Positions 43,954-53,305 are shown, numbered from the stretch's first letter. The stretch: 64,000 nucleotides of DNA from Guptibacillus hwajinpoensis (GCF_020524165.1 NZ_JAIVKU010000002.1:1-64000); one strand, 5' to 3'. The notes: generated by a model not told the origin, from the sequence alone. Made by a program: numbers and translations.

Positions 43954-46900
43954 TTGGGGAAGTTAGTTAAAATATTAATGGTATTATTATTGGTTCTGGG
44001 TATTTTTCCAACTGATTTTGTTTCGGCTGAAGCGGATGTTATCGCACCTGAGCTCGAGAGTATTACAGTAGATAAAGAAAAAGCAACAGCTGGCGATCAT
44101 GTAAAAGTAAGTGTAAAAGCAACAGATGATGTAAGTGTAACGCATATTAGTGTTTATTATGAAAAGCCTATTACAAGAAAAAGTTTTAATGTGCGTATGA
44201 CATATAATCAGCAAACTGATCAATATGAAGGCACGATTCCAATTGAAACCAATAGCGAATCAGGAGTTTATAAAGTAAGTTCGTTATACGTGTATGATAG
44301 CTCCGATAACATCTCTAGTTATTATTTATCAAGTGATGATGATGGGAAGTTAAAAGAAGGAGAGTTCACGGTAAGTGGAACAAGTGGGGCAGATGTAACA
44401 AAACCAACTCTCGGAAGTATTACAGTAGATAAAGAAAAAGCAACAGCAGGAGATAATGTAAAAGTAAGTGTAAAAGCGACAGATGATGTAAGTGTAACGC
44501 ATATTAGTGTTTATTACGAAAAGCCTATTACAGGAAAAAGTTTTAATGTGCGTATGACATATAATCAGCAAACTGATCAATATGAAGGCACGATTCCAAT
44601 TGAAACCAATAGCGAATCAGGAGTTTATAAAGTAAGTTCGTTATACGTGTATGATAGCTCCGATAACATCTCTAGTTATTATTTATCAAGTGATGATGAT
44701 GGGAAGTTAAAAGAAGGAGAGTTCACGGTAAGTGGAACAAGTGGGGCAGATGTAACAAAACCAACTCTCGGAAGTATTACAGTAGATAAAGAAAAAGCAA
44801 CAGCAGGAGATAATGTAAAAGTAAGTGTAAAAGCGACAGATGATGTAAGTGTAACGCATATTAGTGTTTATTACGAAAAGCCTATTACAGGAAAAAGTTT
44901 TAATGTGCGTATGACATATAATCAGCAAACTGATCAATATGAAGGCATGATTCCAATTGAAACTAATAGCGAATCAGGAGTTTATAAAATAAGTTCGTTA
45001 TACGTGTATGATAGCTCCGATAACATCTCTAGTTATTATTTATCAAATGATGATAAGGGTTTATTGAAGAATGGTGAATTTTTCGTTTACACCGAATCCA
45101 AATTACCTGTATTCTCTTCAATCTCTACTAACAAACAAAAAGTAGAAGCAGGAGATTCAATTTCACTATCAATAGATGCAACAGATGATACTCACTTAAA
45201 GGATGCAACAATCAAGTATACTTCTCCTGTAAGCAAAGAAGAATTCTCATATTCTCTTAGCTACAATTCAGAGAATGGCAAAATGGAAGGATCAGTTCCA
45301 ATCGAACAAGGAAAAGACCTAGGATTATGGGAAGTGAAGTCTCTAGAAATTAGAGATACAAATCTAAATGTCTTAACAATCAATTCTAGTGAGAAAGACC
45401 TTAGCGCAGGGAACTTTACTGTTATCAAATCGGTAAAACCTCTTAATGCGTATGTCATAACATCAAATACTTCTTGGTCAAATAAAACGATTGATTCTGA
45501 TGTCTATATTGCGGAGGATGCGGTCTTAACGGTTCAAAACAATGTAACGATTAATGGAGATGTCTATACGCTTGGCGGTTTACGAAGTTATGATGGTCTA
45601 CGAATCAATGGTAGTCTTATCACAAACAGCATTACAATGGGATACTATACACCTTCGAATGGACAGGCCGTTTTATCAGGCTCAAATTCCATTTCTAGCA
45701 TGGTGGCATCGAATCGTGTGCTAACAGAAATTCCGTTTGATATGTATGGTGCACCATTAGTAAGCCGTGATGGAAAAGTGAGATTAACTGGAGCAACGCT
45801 TCCTTTTGTATCAGTTAAAATCAATGGCCAACAGGTTGACTTAAAAGATAATGGCACATTTAAGCTAGAGGAATTCGAATTAGGCTCTAATGAAAGCATC
45901 AACGTCGTCATCACAGATCCAGATGGTTATACTTATACAAAGAGTTATGAAGTGAAAGACCTTTATGTAGATGGTCTTACTAAAGATTCTAGTAGTGTGA
46001 CAGGAAAATCACTTCCGAATATGACGATTACATTAGCTCGTTCTGGAAACGAAGTAGGCAAAACAACTGCAGACGAGGATGGATTCTTTGAAATTCCAGT
46101 TAGTGATTTAAAAGAGAATGAAACGCTGACTCTTCAAGTGTATGATTCGGAAATGCTTGTTACGGAAAGGAAGATCACTGTAAAAGATGAGACAGCCCCT
46201 GCATCACCAGTGGTGGATGACGTTTCTGATCAATCAACGGAAGTGACTGGAACGGCAGAACCAGGTTCATCCGTTTATGTTAAGGCAGGAACAAAGGAAC
46301 TAGGTCATAGTAAAGCTAACGAAAGCGGAGCGTATACAGTTTCGATTGCTAAACAAAAGGCGGGAACCACATTGCATGTACGTGCAGTTGATGCTGCAGG
46401 AAATGAAAGTGATCCTGTTTCCGTTTCCGTTCTTGATCGAACAGCACCGACACAACCAGAGGTAACCCTCTCCACACAAACAAACGTAAGTGGGAATGCA
46501 GAACCAGGGTCTATTATTACAGTGAAATCAGGAGCAGAAGAGCTAGGGAAAGCAACAGCAGATCAGTCAGGTGTTTTCTCAGTCAACATTCCTGAACAAG
46601 TTGCTGGTACAGAGCTAGTTGTTACTGCTGTAGATACGGCTGGCAATCAGAGTGAAGCCGCAATTGTCATTGCGGAAGATCAAATGTCTCCTGCAAAACC
46701 AAATGTCTCTCTTACAACCGAGACGAAAGTAACTGGGAAAGCAGAAGCAGGATCAACCGTTTATGTAAATGCCGATGATAAAGAACTAGGTAATGGAAAA
46801 GTATCCAACTCTGGAGAATTTTCAATTTCTTATTCTAAACAAAAGTCAGGTGTTGAACTAACGGTATACGCGGTTGATGAAGCGGGCAATCAAAGTGAAG

Positions 46901-48021
46901 CAATAAAGGTAACAGTAGAAGATCATTCTGCTCCATCACCTCCTGTTATCTCTATTGCGACAGAAACTAGTGCTAAAGGAAAGGCTGAATCTGGTGCTCA
47001 AATCCAGGTGAAAGCTGGAACTAAAGTTCTTGGCACAACGAAGACGTCGAATAATGGCGATTTCGAAGTTACCTATGAAAAGCAAAAACCAGGTACAGAA
47101 ATTAGTGTAACTGCGACAGATAGCTCTGGTAACAAGAGTAAGTCAACAACAGCTGTTGTGGTTCAAAAAACAAATCGTATTTCTGGTAAAGATCGCTACA
47201 AAACAGCTGTTGAAATTTCAAAAACAGCTTTCGAAAATGGATCAGAAACAGCTCTGCTCGTTAGGGGAGATGACTTTCCAGATGCGTTAGCTGCCGCTCC
47301 ATACGCTCATCAATTAGGTGCACCTATACTATCAACACAGAAAGAAACATTGACGGCTGTGACGAAAGAAGAGCTAAAGCGTCTTGGTGTCAAAAAAGTG
47401 GTGATTATTGGTGGTAGTAGTGCCGTTTCTGGAGACGTTGAACAAGAGCTTAAAGCGATGCACCTAACTGTTGATCGCATTAGTGGAAAAAACCGATATG
47501 AAACGGCTGCGAAAATTGCAAGTAAGTTGGAAAGTGATCAGGTTATCGTATCTTATGGCGGTAACTTTGCAGATGCGTTAGCTATTGCACCATTTGCAGC
47601 GCGAAACGGCATTCCAATTGTCTTAACCGGAACTAACAAGCTTCCATCTGAAACGAAAGCAACTCTAAAGAAACAAACGATTGTTGTAGGTGGAACGGCC
47701 GTTGTTTCTGATAAGGTGATGAATCAATTACCTGATCCAATTCGCTTATCTGGAAGTAATCGTTATGATACAAATAAAGCTATAGTAGAACATTTTGATC
47801 ATGATACCTCTCGTGCCTATGTGGCAACAGGAAAGAATTATGCAGATGCGCTAACAGGATCAATACTAGCGGCTAAGAAAAATGCGCCTATTCTTCTAGT
47901 AGAACCTGATAATGTACCTGATCCTATTATGGATCTTGTTAAAAAGAATGATTACGATCAGTATTCTATTCTTGGTGGGAGTGCCGTTGTGGAAGATCGT
48001 ATTATTGTAGAATTGGATTAG
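43954..48021 (+). CDS. Giant repeat-containing surface protein with C-terminal CWB2 anchor
   Basis: A 1355-residue secreted protein. Signal peptide about 1-26; three near-identical 119-residue beta units (about 36-368, opening SITVDKEKATAGD and VTHISVYYEKPIT); a fourth diverged unit (about 385-490); a middle region with a beta-helix-like DVYIAEDAVLTVQNNVTINGD stretch; four to five Ig-like units of about 80 residues (about 749-1069, each with xVTGxAEPGSxVxVKAG and AVDxAGNxS); and three CWB2 repeats (about 1070-1355). The C-terminal anchor should hold it to a wall polymer with the repeats exposed, perhaps as an adhesin. TTG start with AGAGGGG nine bases upstream. Flanked by duplicated GntP-tail DNA. 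Confidence 0.88.
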   Translation: MGKLVKILMVLLLVLGIFPTDFVSAEADVIAPELESITVDKEKATAGDHVKVSVKATDDVSVTHISVYYEKPITRKSFNVRMTYNQQTDQYEGTIPIETNSESGVYKVSSLYVYDSSDNISSYYLSSDDDGKLKEGEFTVSGTSGADVTKPTLGSITVDKEKATAGDNVKVSVKATDDVSVTHISVYYEKPITGKSFNVRMTYNQQTDQYEGTIPIETNSESGVYKVSSLYVYDSSDNISSYYLSSDDDGKLKEGEFTVSGTSGADVTKPTLGSITVDKEKATAGDNVKVSVKATDDVSVTHISVYYEKPITGKSFNVRMTYNQQTDQYEGMIPIETNSESGVYKISSLYVYDSSDNISSYYLSNDDKGLLKNGEFFVYTESKLPVFSSISTNKQKVEAGDSISLSIDATDDTHLKDATIKYTSPVSKEEFSYSLSYNSENGKMEGSVPIEQGKDLGLWEVKSLEIRDTNLNVLTINSSEKDLSAGNFTVIKSVKPLNAYVITSNTSWSNKTIDSDVYIAEDAVLTVQNNVTINGDVYTLGGLRSYDGLRINGSLITNSITMGYYTPSNGQAVLSGSNSISSMVASNRVLTEIPFDMYGAPLVSRDGKVRLTGATLPFVSVKINGQQVDLKDNGTFKLEEFELGSNESINVVITDPDGYTYTKSYEVKDLYVDGLTKDSSSVTGKSLPNMTITLARSGNEVGKTTADEDGFFEIPVSDLKENETLTLQVYDSEMLVTERKITVKDETAPASPVVDDVSDQSTEVTGTAEPGSSVYVKAGTKELGHSKANESGAYTVSIAKQKAGTTLHVRAVDAAGNESDPVSVSVLDRTAPTQPEVTLSTQTNVSGNAEPGSIITVKSGAEELGKATADQSGVFSVNIPEQVAGTELVVTAVDTAGNQSEAAIVIAEDQMSPAKPNVSLTTETKVTGKAEAGSTVYVNADDKELGNGKVSNSGEFSISYSKQKSGVELTVYAVDEAGNQSEAIKVTVEDHSAPSPPVISIATETSAKGKAESGAQIQVKAGTKVLGTTKTSNNGDFEVTYEKQKPGTEISVTATDSSGNKSKSTTAVVVQKTNRISGKDRYKTAVEISKTAFENGSETALLVRGDDFPDALAAAPYAHQLGAPILSTQKETLTAVTKEELKRLGVKKVVIIGGSSAVSGDVEQELKAMHLTVDRISGKNRYETAAKIASKLESDQVIVSYGGNFADALAIAPFAARNGIPIVLTGTNKLPSETKATLKKQTIVVGGTAVVSDKVMNQLPDPIRLSGSNRYDTNKAIVEHFDHDTSRAYVATGKNYADALTGSILAAKKNAPILLVEPDNVPDPIMDLVKKNDYDQYSILGGSAVVEDRIIVELD
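44059..45056 (+). repeat. Three tandem 357-base intragenic repeats
   Basis: Copies start at 44059, 44416 and 44773 with an exact period of 357 bases (119 codons). Copies 2 and 3 are nearly identical (one clear change is Thr to Met in EGTIPIE), and copy 1 differs at few sites (e.g. GDH for GDN and TRK for TGK). The low divergence indicates recent amplification or ongoing gene conversion; copy number may vary between strains. Confidence 0.92.
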
Positions 48022-48142
48022 AGATTTTTGTTATTTAATTAGAAGCTAGCAATAAGTGAGGCAGCCCTTCCTAAAATTATCGTTACTTCTAAAGAAAAAT
48101 GGTTTTTTTCTTGCTTTTCAGACAGTGGTATTACCAATATGT

Positions 48143-48187
48143 AAGTGGCTTACTTTATGAGAAACGATGAAGTAAGCCACTTTTTAT
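48143..48187 (+). terminator. Intrinsic terminator of the giant surface protein gene
   Basis: Perfect 13-bp arms (48143-48155 and 48170-48182) around a 14-base loop, running into TTTTTATT. Confidence 0.85.
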
Positions 48188-48256
48188 TACAACTAGTTGA
48201 TAAAATTATGGATGTGTAGAACGAGATGCTAGATAGCTTGAACTTTATGAAGCTCC

Positions 48257-48460
48257 GGAGAAATAGACGCTCCAGATATGGACAGAGACGGAAACGCTGA
48301 TTGGATTTAGAGGTGGGTTTGTGGTTAGTTTTTAGAGTAAGCAGATAATAAGAGTTAATAGAAAACTAGGAGACTAATCGAGAGAGAGTGGTTTCCTGTC
48401 TTTTTATTTGTGGAGAGATGAGTGATAAAGGGAGTAAAGAAACACAAAATCACGAGGACG
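48257..48460 (+). repeat. GntP-tail duplication, copy 2 (degenerate)
   Basis: About 200 bases matching 43451-43680, with substitutions and short indels; the GntP reading frame is broken (for example a stop in what was LIGFIGFG). The better-preserved original is copy 1. Confidence 0.8.
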
Positions 48461-48478
48461 GTTAAAGCCCTCGTGATT
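48448..48478 (-). terminator. Terminator of the flagellin fragment
   Basis: Ten-bp arms (48448-48457 and 48469-48478); on the minus strand the stem is followed by TTGTGTTTC. Its right half CTCGTGATTCCCATTG recurs exactly at 56250-56265 beside another minus-strand gene end. Confidence 0.65.
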
Positions 48479-48501
48479 CCCATTGACACGTTTTTTGTTT
48501 C

Positions 48502-48732
48502 TTATTTTAATAAATTCAGCACTTCTCCCGCTTGCTGATTCGCATGAAGTAACATGGCTTCAGCTGATTGATTTAATATTGAACTTTTTGCTTGTTTCAT
48601 TGCTTCTTCAGCTAGGTAATCTTCAATACGCGATGCGGATGCCGTTAAGTTCATGCTTGTTGTTTTATTAATGTGAGAAATTCGCTCAAGTTCATTTTGG
48701 TAAGAGCCAAGGTCTCTCCTCATACGGGCAAT
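48502..48732 (-). pseudogene. Flagellin C-terminal fragment
   Basis: On the minus strand about 76 residues match the flagellin D0/D1 C-terminus: RRDLGSYQNELERIS, ASASRIEDYLAEEAMKQAK and AMLLHANQQAGEVLNLL ending in a normal stop with a terminator after it. The N-terminal and central parts are missing: the similarity ends at about 48732, where sequence of the plus-strand vWA fragment begins. It is thus a broken flagellin gene. Confidence 0.82.
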
Positions 48733-49380
48733 GGAATACCAGGGCAAGCTGATATTGTATTCGTCGTCGATAATACGGGTAGCATGAACTCCATACAGAG
48801 AGAAGTTGCTCAAAATGTGGCTTCCTTTTACGATGAACTCGATTCACATGGGGTGTCTGATGTAAGGGTAGGCATCATGGAATACTGGTATGACCAGTTT
48901 AGCTTTAAAAATTTTGGTGATTCTTTATGGAGTGGCGACTCAGCTGAGATTGAGGATGCCCTTGGAAACTTTCCAAATCGATCAGCTGGAATCGAAAATA
49001 CGATGACCGCTATAGAACATGTTGTGAACAACTATGATTTTAGGAATAATGAAGACACTGGATCGATCAAACATATTGTCCTGGTAACGAATGAGCCCGG
49101 TGATGACTTATCAAAGCTTCAAGCCACGAAAGACATTCTTAATGAAAAAGCGATCGTCGTTCATGGCGTTTATTCTTCAGCACCGCAGATAGCTGATCTT
49201 ATTAACAATCGCCATGGAACTTCAGTGGATCTCTCTTCATCAAACTGGGAAAAAGAACTTAGTACCAAACTAGCAAAAGGGATAGGAGAACTGGCCTCCG
49301 AAGAGAGGAATGAGAGTACCTCACTCACACTACAAGTTGGACCTAATAGCGGAGACACTTATCACAACCGTTATGGATAA
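48733..49380 (+). pseudogene. von Willebrand factor A domain fragment, possibly from a vWA-containing flagellin
   Basis: From about 48739 the plus strand encodes IPGQADIVFVVDNTGSMNS, with the MIDAS-like DNTGS, then a full-length vWA domain (DVRVGIMEYW, KHIVLVTNEPGDD) of about 175 residues. It ends with SLTLQVGPNSGDTY, which resembles the flagellin LQIGxNxG segment, then stops at 49380. There is no start codon with ribosome site at the domain edge; any reading start lies in antisense flagellin DNA. I infer a flagellin carrying a vWA insertion, broken by an inversion or deletion. Confidence 0.65.
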
Positions 49381-49592
49381 AAGGGAATATAAGGATTTAA
49401 GATAATCAGGTTAGAGACTCTTCGCAAGAATGGCATCCTTAGCAACAGCATGCTCCAACAAATGGGAAATGCTTGATTAGTTTCGGGAAATAATAATTTC
49501 TATTAAGTAATATTTTGGAGAAGAAGGTGAATCTCCAAAAAAATAACCGTTAGATAAAGAATAATGTGTTTAATATACATATATTGGTATGT

Positions 49593-49598
49593 TATAAT
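49593..49598 (+). promoter_or_regulatory. Candidate -10 box of the Ltp-repeat gene
   Basis: TATAAT 32 bases before the ATG, with TTAATA 17 bases upstream as a poor -35. The surrounding TTGGTATGTTATAAT is AT-rich. Confidence 0.4.
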
Positions 49599-49629
49599 GT
49601 TACTTTAATATACAAAGGGGGAAACGGGA

Positions 49630-50319
49630 ATGGCAAAGAAACAAAAACAGAAAAAGCCTTTCTATAAAAGATGGTGGGTTTGGATCATTGCAATTATTAT
49701 TATTGTGGCTGCTGTGAGCGGTGGCGATGATGATACAGCAGAGGGAAACAAAAAGGAAAGCGAGCCTACAGCGGCCGAAACAACGAACGATCAGACAAAG
49801 GATGATAACGAAGAAGCATCAACTGAGGAACCTCAAGAAGAGGCTAAAGCGGAAGAGGACATTCCTGCCGAGTACCAGTCTGCTTTGAATAAAGCTGAAT
49901 CATATGCTAAAACAATGAACATGTCTCAAAGTGCCATTTACGATCAACTGGTTTCAGAGAACGGGGAAAATTTCTCTGAGGAATCGACTCAGTATGCCAT
50001 TGATCTTCTTGAATATGATTGGAAAGCAAACGCTTTGAAAAAGGCAGAATCCTATTCGAATACAATGTCCATGTCCAAACAAGCCATTTATGACCAACTG
50101 ACTTCTAACAGCGGGGAAAAATTCACCGAGGACGAAGCTCAATATGCGGTAGACAATTTGAAAGCCGATTATAAAGAAAACGCCTTGGAAAAAGCAAAAA
50201 GCTACCAGGACTCAATGAGTATGTCACCAGAAGCGATCAGAGATCAATTGACTTCTGGAAGTGGAGAACAATTCACACAAGAAGAAGCTGATTATGCTAT
50301 CGAAAATTTAGATAAATAA
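49630..50319 (+). CDS. Ltp-family protein: membrane anchor plus three Ltp repeats
   Basis: A 229-residue protein: Lys-rich start, one membrane segment (about 16-30), a long acidic Thr/Glu linker (about 35-75) and three 49-residue helical repeats (ALxKAxSYxxxMxMSxxAIxDQLxSxxGExFxxExAxYAxxxL). The repeats match the Ltp (host cell surface-exposed lipoprotein) domain, known from Streptococcus phage TP-J34 where it blocks injection of phage DNA. Here there is no lipobox and no prophage beside it, so a phage-exclusion role is possible but unproven. AAAGGGGG site, own terminator. Confidence 0.85.
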   Translation: MAKKQKQKKPFYKRWWVWIIAIIIIVAAVSGGDDDTAEGNKKESEPTAAETTNDQTKDDNEEASTEEPQEEAKAEEDIPAEYQSALNKAESYAKTMNMSQSAIYDQLVSENGENFSEESTQYAIDLLEYDWKANALKKAESYSNTMSMSKQAIYDQLTSNSGEKFTEDEAQYAVDNLKADYKENALEKAKSYQDSMSMSPEAIRDQLTSGSGEQFTQEEADYAIENLDK

Positions 50320-50358
50320 AACGTAACAAAAGAGGCTCGTTTTATCACGGCAACTTTC

Positions 50359-50397
50359 AGCTTGTAGAGGCATCTATGTTCCTCTACAAGCTTTTTA
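50359..50397 (+). terminator. Intrinsic terminator after the Ltp-repeat gene
   Basis: Perfect 12-bp arms (50359-50370 and 50381-50392) around a 10-base loop, then TTTTAG. Confidence 0.85.
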
Positions 50398-50541
50398 GTT
50401 GTTCAAAATATGGAGCAACATCTCGGTAATTTGCTTTGCTAGAACAAGATAACTGTCTGACAATCAAAAAGGTAGGATGGATCAACTAAATGAAACGTCC
50501 TTCCTTTAATTCGCAAAGACATAATGAAAGGAAGAGGATTT

Positions 50542-51162
50542 ATGAGAAAAATCACTTATACAATTTTAGTAATATTGCTAACGTTCCTAGCAGCATGTTC
50601 TTCAAATGAACAGAATGGGAATAGTGAATCGTCAGCAAACAAAACTGAAAAAGAAGAACAAGGTAAAGAGGATAAAGTTGAGGTTGATAAAGGCCTTCTA
50701 AATGTTGAAATCACCATTCCAGCTTCTATGCTAGAAGATGAGAACCCTGAAGAGGCAATCGCTAGTGCCAAAGAGCAAGGAGTAAAAGAAGTAACCGAAA
50801 ATGAGGATGGCTCACTTACATATAAAATGTCAAAATCAGTTCATAAAGAAATGATGAAGGAAATAACAACCACAATCGATGAAACCGTTGAAGAAACGAA
50901 GAACAGTGAAGACTATGTTTCCATTAAAGACATTACTTACAATGATTCTTTTACAAAATTCACGATAGTTGTCGATCAAGAAGCTTATGAAAATAGTTTA
51001 GACGGCTTCGCCACATTGACGTTGGGCATGTCAGGTATGATTTATCAAATGTATGATGGAGCAGACCCGGAGAAGTATACCGTAACCATTGCTTTAAAAG
51101 ACGAAGCGTCTGGGGAAATCTTTGATGAAATTTTATATCCAGAAGCATTAGAAGAGGAATAG
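50542..51162 (+). CDS. Secreted lipoprotein of unknown function
   Basis: A 206-residue lipoprotein: signal peptide with lipobox FLAAC at about 18-22, a charged Asn/Glu/Lys linker, then an alpha/beta domain containing LLNVEITIPASMLED, a VSIKDITYNDSFTKFTIVVD strand pair and a C-terminal ALKDEASGEIFDEILYP. The start at ATG 50542 follows AAGGAAGAGG. No family recognised. Isolated gene. Confidence 0.7.
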   Translation: MRKITYTILVILLTFLAACSSNEQNGNSESSANKTEKEEQGKEDKVEVDKGLLNVEITIPASMLEDENPEEAIASAKEQGVKEVTENEDGSLTYKMSKSVHKEMMKEITTTIDETVEETKNSEDYVSIKDITYNDSFTKFTIVVDQEAYENSLDGFATLTLGMSGMIYQMYDGADPEKYTVTIALKDEASGEIFDEILYPEALEEE

Positions 51163-51437
51163 TAAAAGGGGATATAAGCAAAGCTTAAAACCGTTGTTCA
51201 TTCTCAAGGCACCCTGGATCAGCTAATCATATACAGATGATGCATCCCAGTTTCTTTTTCGGGGAAAGAAGTACCACGTCTTTACATGATTTCAATTACT
51301 AATTCAAAAGGAGATAGGCATGTGAGTGATGCCATCTCCTTTTCTTTCATTCATTTGTTATGATTTAAAGTCCCGTATGGTAGTGAATCTTATAAGAGAT
51401 TCACTAAATTGTTTTAAATACCTTTTAAAAACTGTAT

Positions 51438-51776
51438 TTAGTCAATCATCAACCATCGTTTCCAATCAATTTTTAGAAATTGTGCTAACTCCTCAGGAGA
51501 TTGAAACTTAAATGAATAACCATAATGGATTAGCTCTTTCCCCTTATTCTGTTTTTTAGGAAAATGTTGAAAAGAAGTGTTATGATTCGTTTTAAAAGAA
51601 CGGTCAAGTAGGTATTGATTACCTTCTACTACTTTGGGGTTTAAAACGATGGTGATTTCCTTATTATGTAACAGGTATACAATCTGTCCATTCTCATGTT
51701 CAAATTCAATTGATTTTGCTGTTTCTTTCGTTAATGTGAAATGATTTTGAGTGAACTCTATTTTTAAAGCTTCCAT
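51438..51776 (-). CDS. Hypothetical soluble protein
   Basis: A 112-residue protein with GGAGG before its ATG at 51776 on the minus strand. Sequence alternates beta-like stretches (LKIEFTQNHFTLT, QIVYLLHNKEITIVLNP) and ends with an amphipathic helix (SPEELAQFLKIDWKRWLM). No family recognised. Ribosome site and normal composition support that it is real. Confidence 0.55.
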   Translation of the reverse strand: MEALKIEFTQNHFTLTKETAKSIEFEHENGQIVYLLHNKEITIVLNPKVVEGNQYLLDRSFKTNHNTSFQHFPKKQNKGKELIHYGYSFKFQSPEELAQFLKIDWKRWLMID

Positions 51777-51933
51777 AAATCCTCCTCGTGTATTCAATAA
51801 TAACAAGATAGTTTTTGGTAATCTTTTATTTTGTTGAAGGGACCATTATATGGTGGATTGATAAAGAATTCTTCTTACAGTCTATCATAGTGAGGGTACT
51901 TGTACTTGGTCTGCCAAATGAATCTGTTACATC

Positions 51934-52086
51934 TTATTTCTCTGTAATGGTGATATGGATATTAACTAAACTGGCTAATAAATATTCAATTTGAAAAGCT
52001 GCTTGTAAATGAGATGGTTCTTCTTTAGGGAGAATGTCATTAATTAATATGGTAAAGCGTCGTCTAGCAATAAGCGCTTCGTTCAT
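51934..52086 (-). CDS. Possible small protein of unknown function
   Basis: A 50-residue frame (MNEALIARRRFTILINDILP ... LQAAFQIEYLLASLVNIHI) with protein-like helix pattern but no ribosome binding site. It may be a remnant; low support. Confidence 0.3.
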   Translation of the reverse strand: MNEALIARRRFTILINDILPKEEPSHLQAAFQIEYLLASLVNIHITITEK

Positions 52087-52092
52087 CAATTT

Positions 52093-52227
52093 TTACCATT
52101 CGGTGTCTTCAGGATTAGTAAGGACAAGCTGCAATTAGTAGGTTGTTCTGGCCAAATCGTTAAGCTCATTGACGGGCAGCTATATGTGAATGATTTGATT
52201 GAATTTCCAGAGAATCGCATAGAGTAA
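52093..52227 (+). pseudogene. Possible signal peptidase I-like gene fragment
   Basis: One frame reads VFRISKDKLQLVGCSGQIVK then LIDGQLYVNDLIEFPENRIE and stop. The GxxGqxVxxxDGxLYVN pattern resembles the mid-region of type I signal peptidases, but no start or catalytic Ser/Lys is present. A very small remnant, if real. Confidence 0.25.
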
Positions 52228-52404
52228 GTAAAAGCCCTTTCCTCGCTGAGGTATGGGCTTTTTGTTGTTGTGTTTTTATCAAACACTTCCTTAAAAGTTT
52301 ATAGGCATAAAATCCTAATTAATAATTGTGTTTTCACCTGTTTTCCTTAACAATAACAATAATGGGATATTTTTCTGCAATGTATGAAAGTTAGGTGGAA
52401 GACG

Positions 52405-53277
52405 ATGTTTGAAGCAATTTCACTCTTGATTCTATTATCCGTACTCTTACTAATTATTGGGACGATCAAGCCAAGTTATGTTTACTTGTGGAATGGAAAG
52501 AAAGCCAAGGGGCGGTGGAAGGTGTTTTTGTTCTACGGTGGTGTGATCTACTTACTATGTGCGTTAGGGATGGGGGCAATCACCAGTTGGTTATTCGCTC
52601 TAGCTTTAATTGGGTTGTTGACCACTGGCTTGAGTCTTATTTTACTACTCATTGGATTAGTCAGACCGAGAATCGTTCTTCCGATGAAGAAGAATACGAG
52701 ACGTAAGGTCGTTTCTATTTATAGCTTCGTTTTCATCACAAGTATGGCCATCGTTATCTCGGCTTCTATGTCAGAAGATGAAGGGGCGGTTTTACCGTCT
52801 GCACGTTATGATGGTGAACGTCTTAACGGTGAAAAGCATGGAACAGGAAAAACATTTAACCGCTCAAGTTATTATGAAGGGGAATGGGTTCATAATGTGC
52901 GTGAAGGATACGGGACTGAGGTAACAAGCTTTGGTAGCGTACTCGATATGAGATATGAAGGTGAATGGAAGGAAAATCTTCATGATGGGTACGGAACTGA
53001 AGTGGTTTCCCTTTTTGGGGTGGAAACCACTTATGAAGGAGATTATAAAAACGGAGTAAGACATGGCTATGGGAAGTTCACTGATCGGAGTGGTAGTAGT
53101 TATGAAGGAGATTGGAAAGAGGATGCGCCGAATGGGTCAGGCGAAATCCGAACAAAAGATGGTGAGATTTACGTCGGGGAAGTGATGGACTGGGAACGAC
53201 ATGGGCGTGGGAAAGCAGTCACGGCTGACGGTAAGGTGACTGAAGGCATTTGGGAGAACGGGGAGTTTGTGAAATAA
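52405..53277 (+). CDS. Membrane protein with extracytoplasmic or cytoplasmic MORN repeats
   Basis: A 290-residue protein: three to four hydrophobic segments in residues 1-120, then six to seven MORN repeats (about 130-288; for example YDGERLNGEKHGTGKTF, YEGEWKENLHDGYGTEV, YEGDYKNGVRHGYGKF, YEGDWKEDAPNGSGEI). MORN repeats form an elongated beta meander used for protein or membrane contacts. N-terminal IKPSYVYLWNGKKAKGRWKV resembles units in the next protein. ATG 52405 follows AGGTGG. Specific role unknown. Confidence 0.8.
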   Translation: MFEAISLLILLSVLLLIIGTIKPSYVYLWNGKKAKGRWKVFLFYGGVIYLLCALGMGAITSWLFALALIGLLTTGLSLILLLIGLVRPRIVLPMKKNTRRKVVSIYSFVFITSMAIVISASMSEDEGAVLPSARYDGERLNGEKHGTGKTFNRSSYYEGEWVHNVREGYGTEVTSFGSVLDMRYEGEWKENLHDGYGTEVVSLFGVETTYEGDYKNGVRHGYGKFTDRSGSSYEGDWKEDAPNGSGEIRTKDGEIYVGEVMDWERHGRGKAVTADGKVTEGIWENGEFVK

Positions 53278-53305
53278 CAATTTAGGACTATAAACAGGGG
53301 GAAAC

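Larger units (their letters stand above)
48022..48501. other. Remnant-filled spacer after the giant surface gene
   Basis: Contains the surface-gene terminator (48143-48187), GntP-tail copy 2 (48257-48460) and a minus-strand terminator (48448-48478) belonging to the flagellin fragment. No intact gene. Confidence 0.6.

Noticed and set aside
43987..44937. Three long antisense frames of 76-78 residues
   Set aside because: They lie opposite the 357-base repeats of the surface gene, repeat with the same period, and have no ribosome site; they are shadows of the repeats.
44059..45056. CRISPR-like periodicity
   Set aside because: The repeats are 357 bases, coding and contiguous, without short repeats and unique spacers. 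No CRISPR array was found in the window.
49381..49629. Possible further flagellin codons after the vWA fragment (GILSNSMLQQMGN)
   Set aside because: The similarity is too short to assign, though it would fit the broken flagellin idea.
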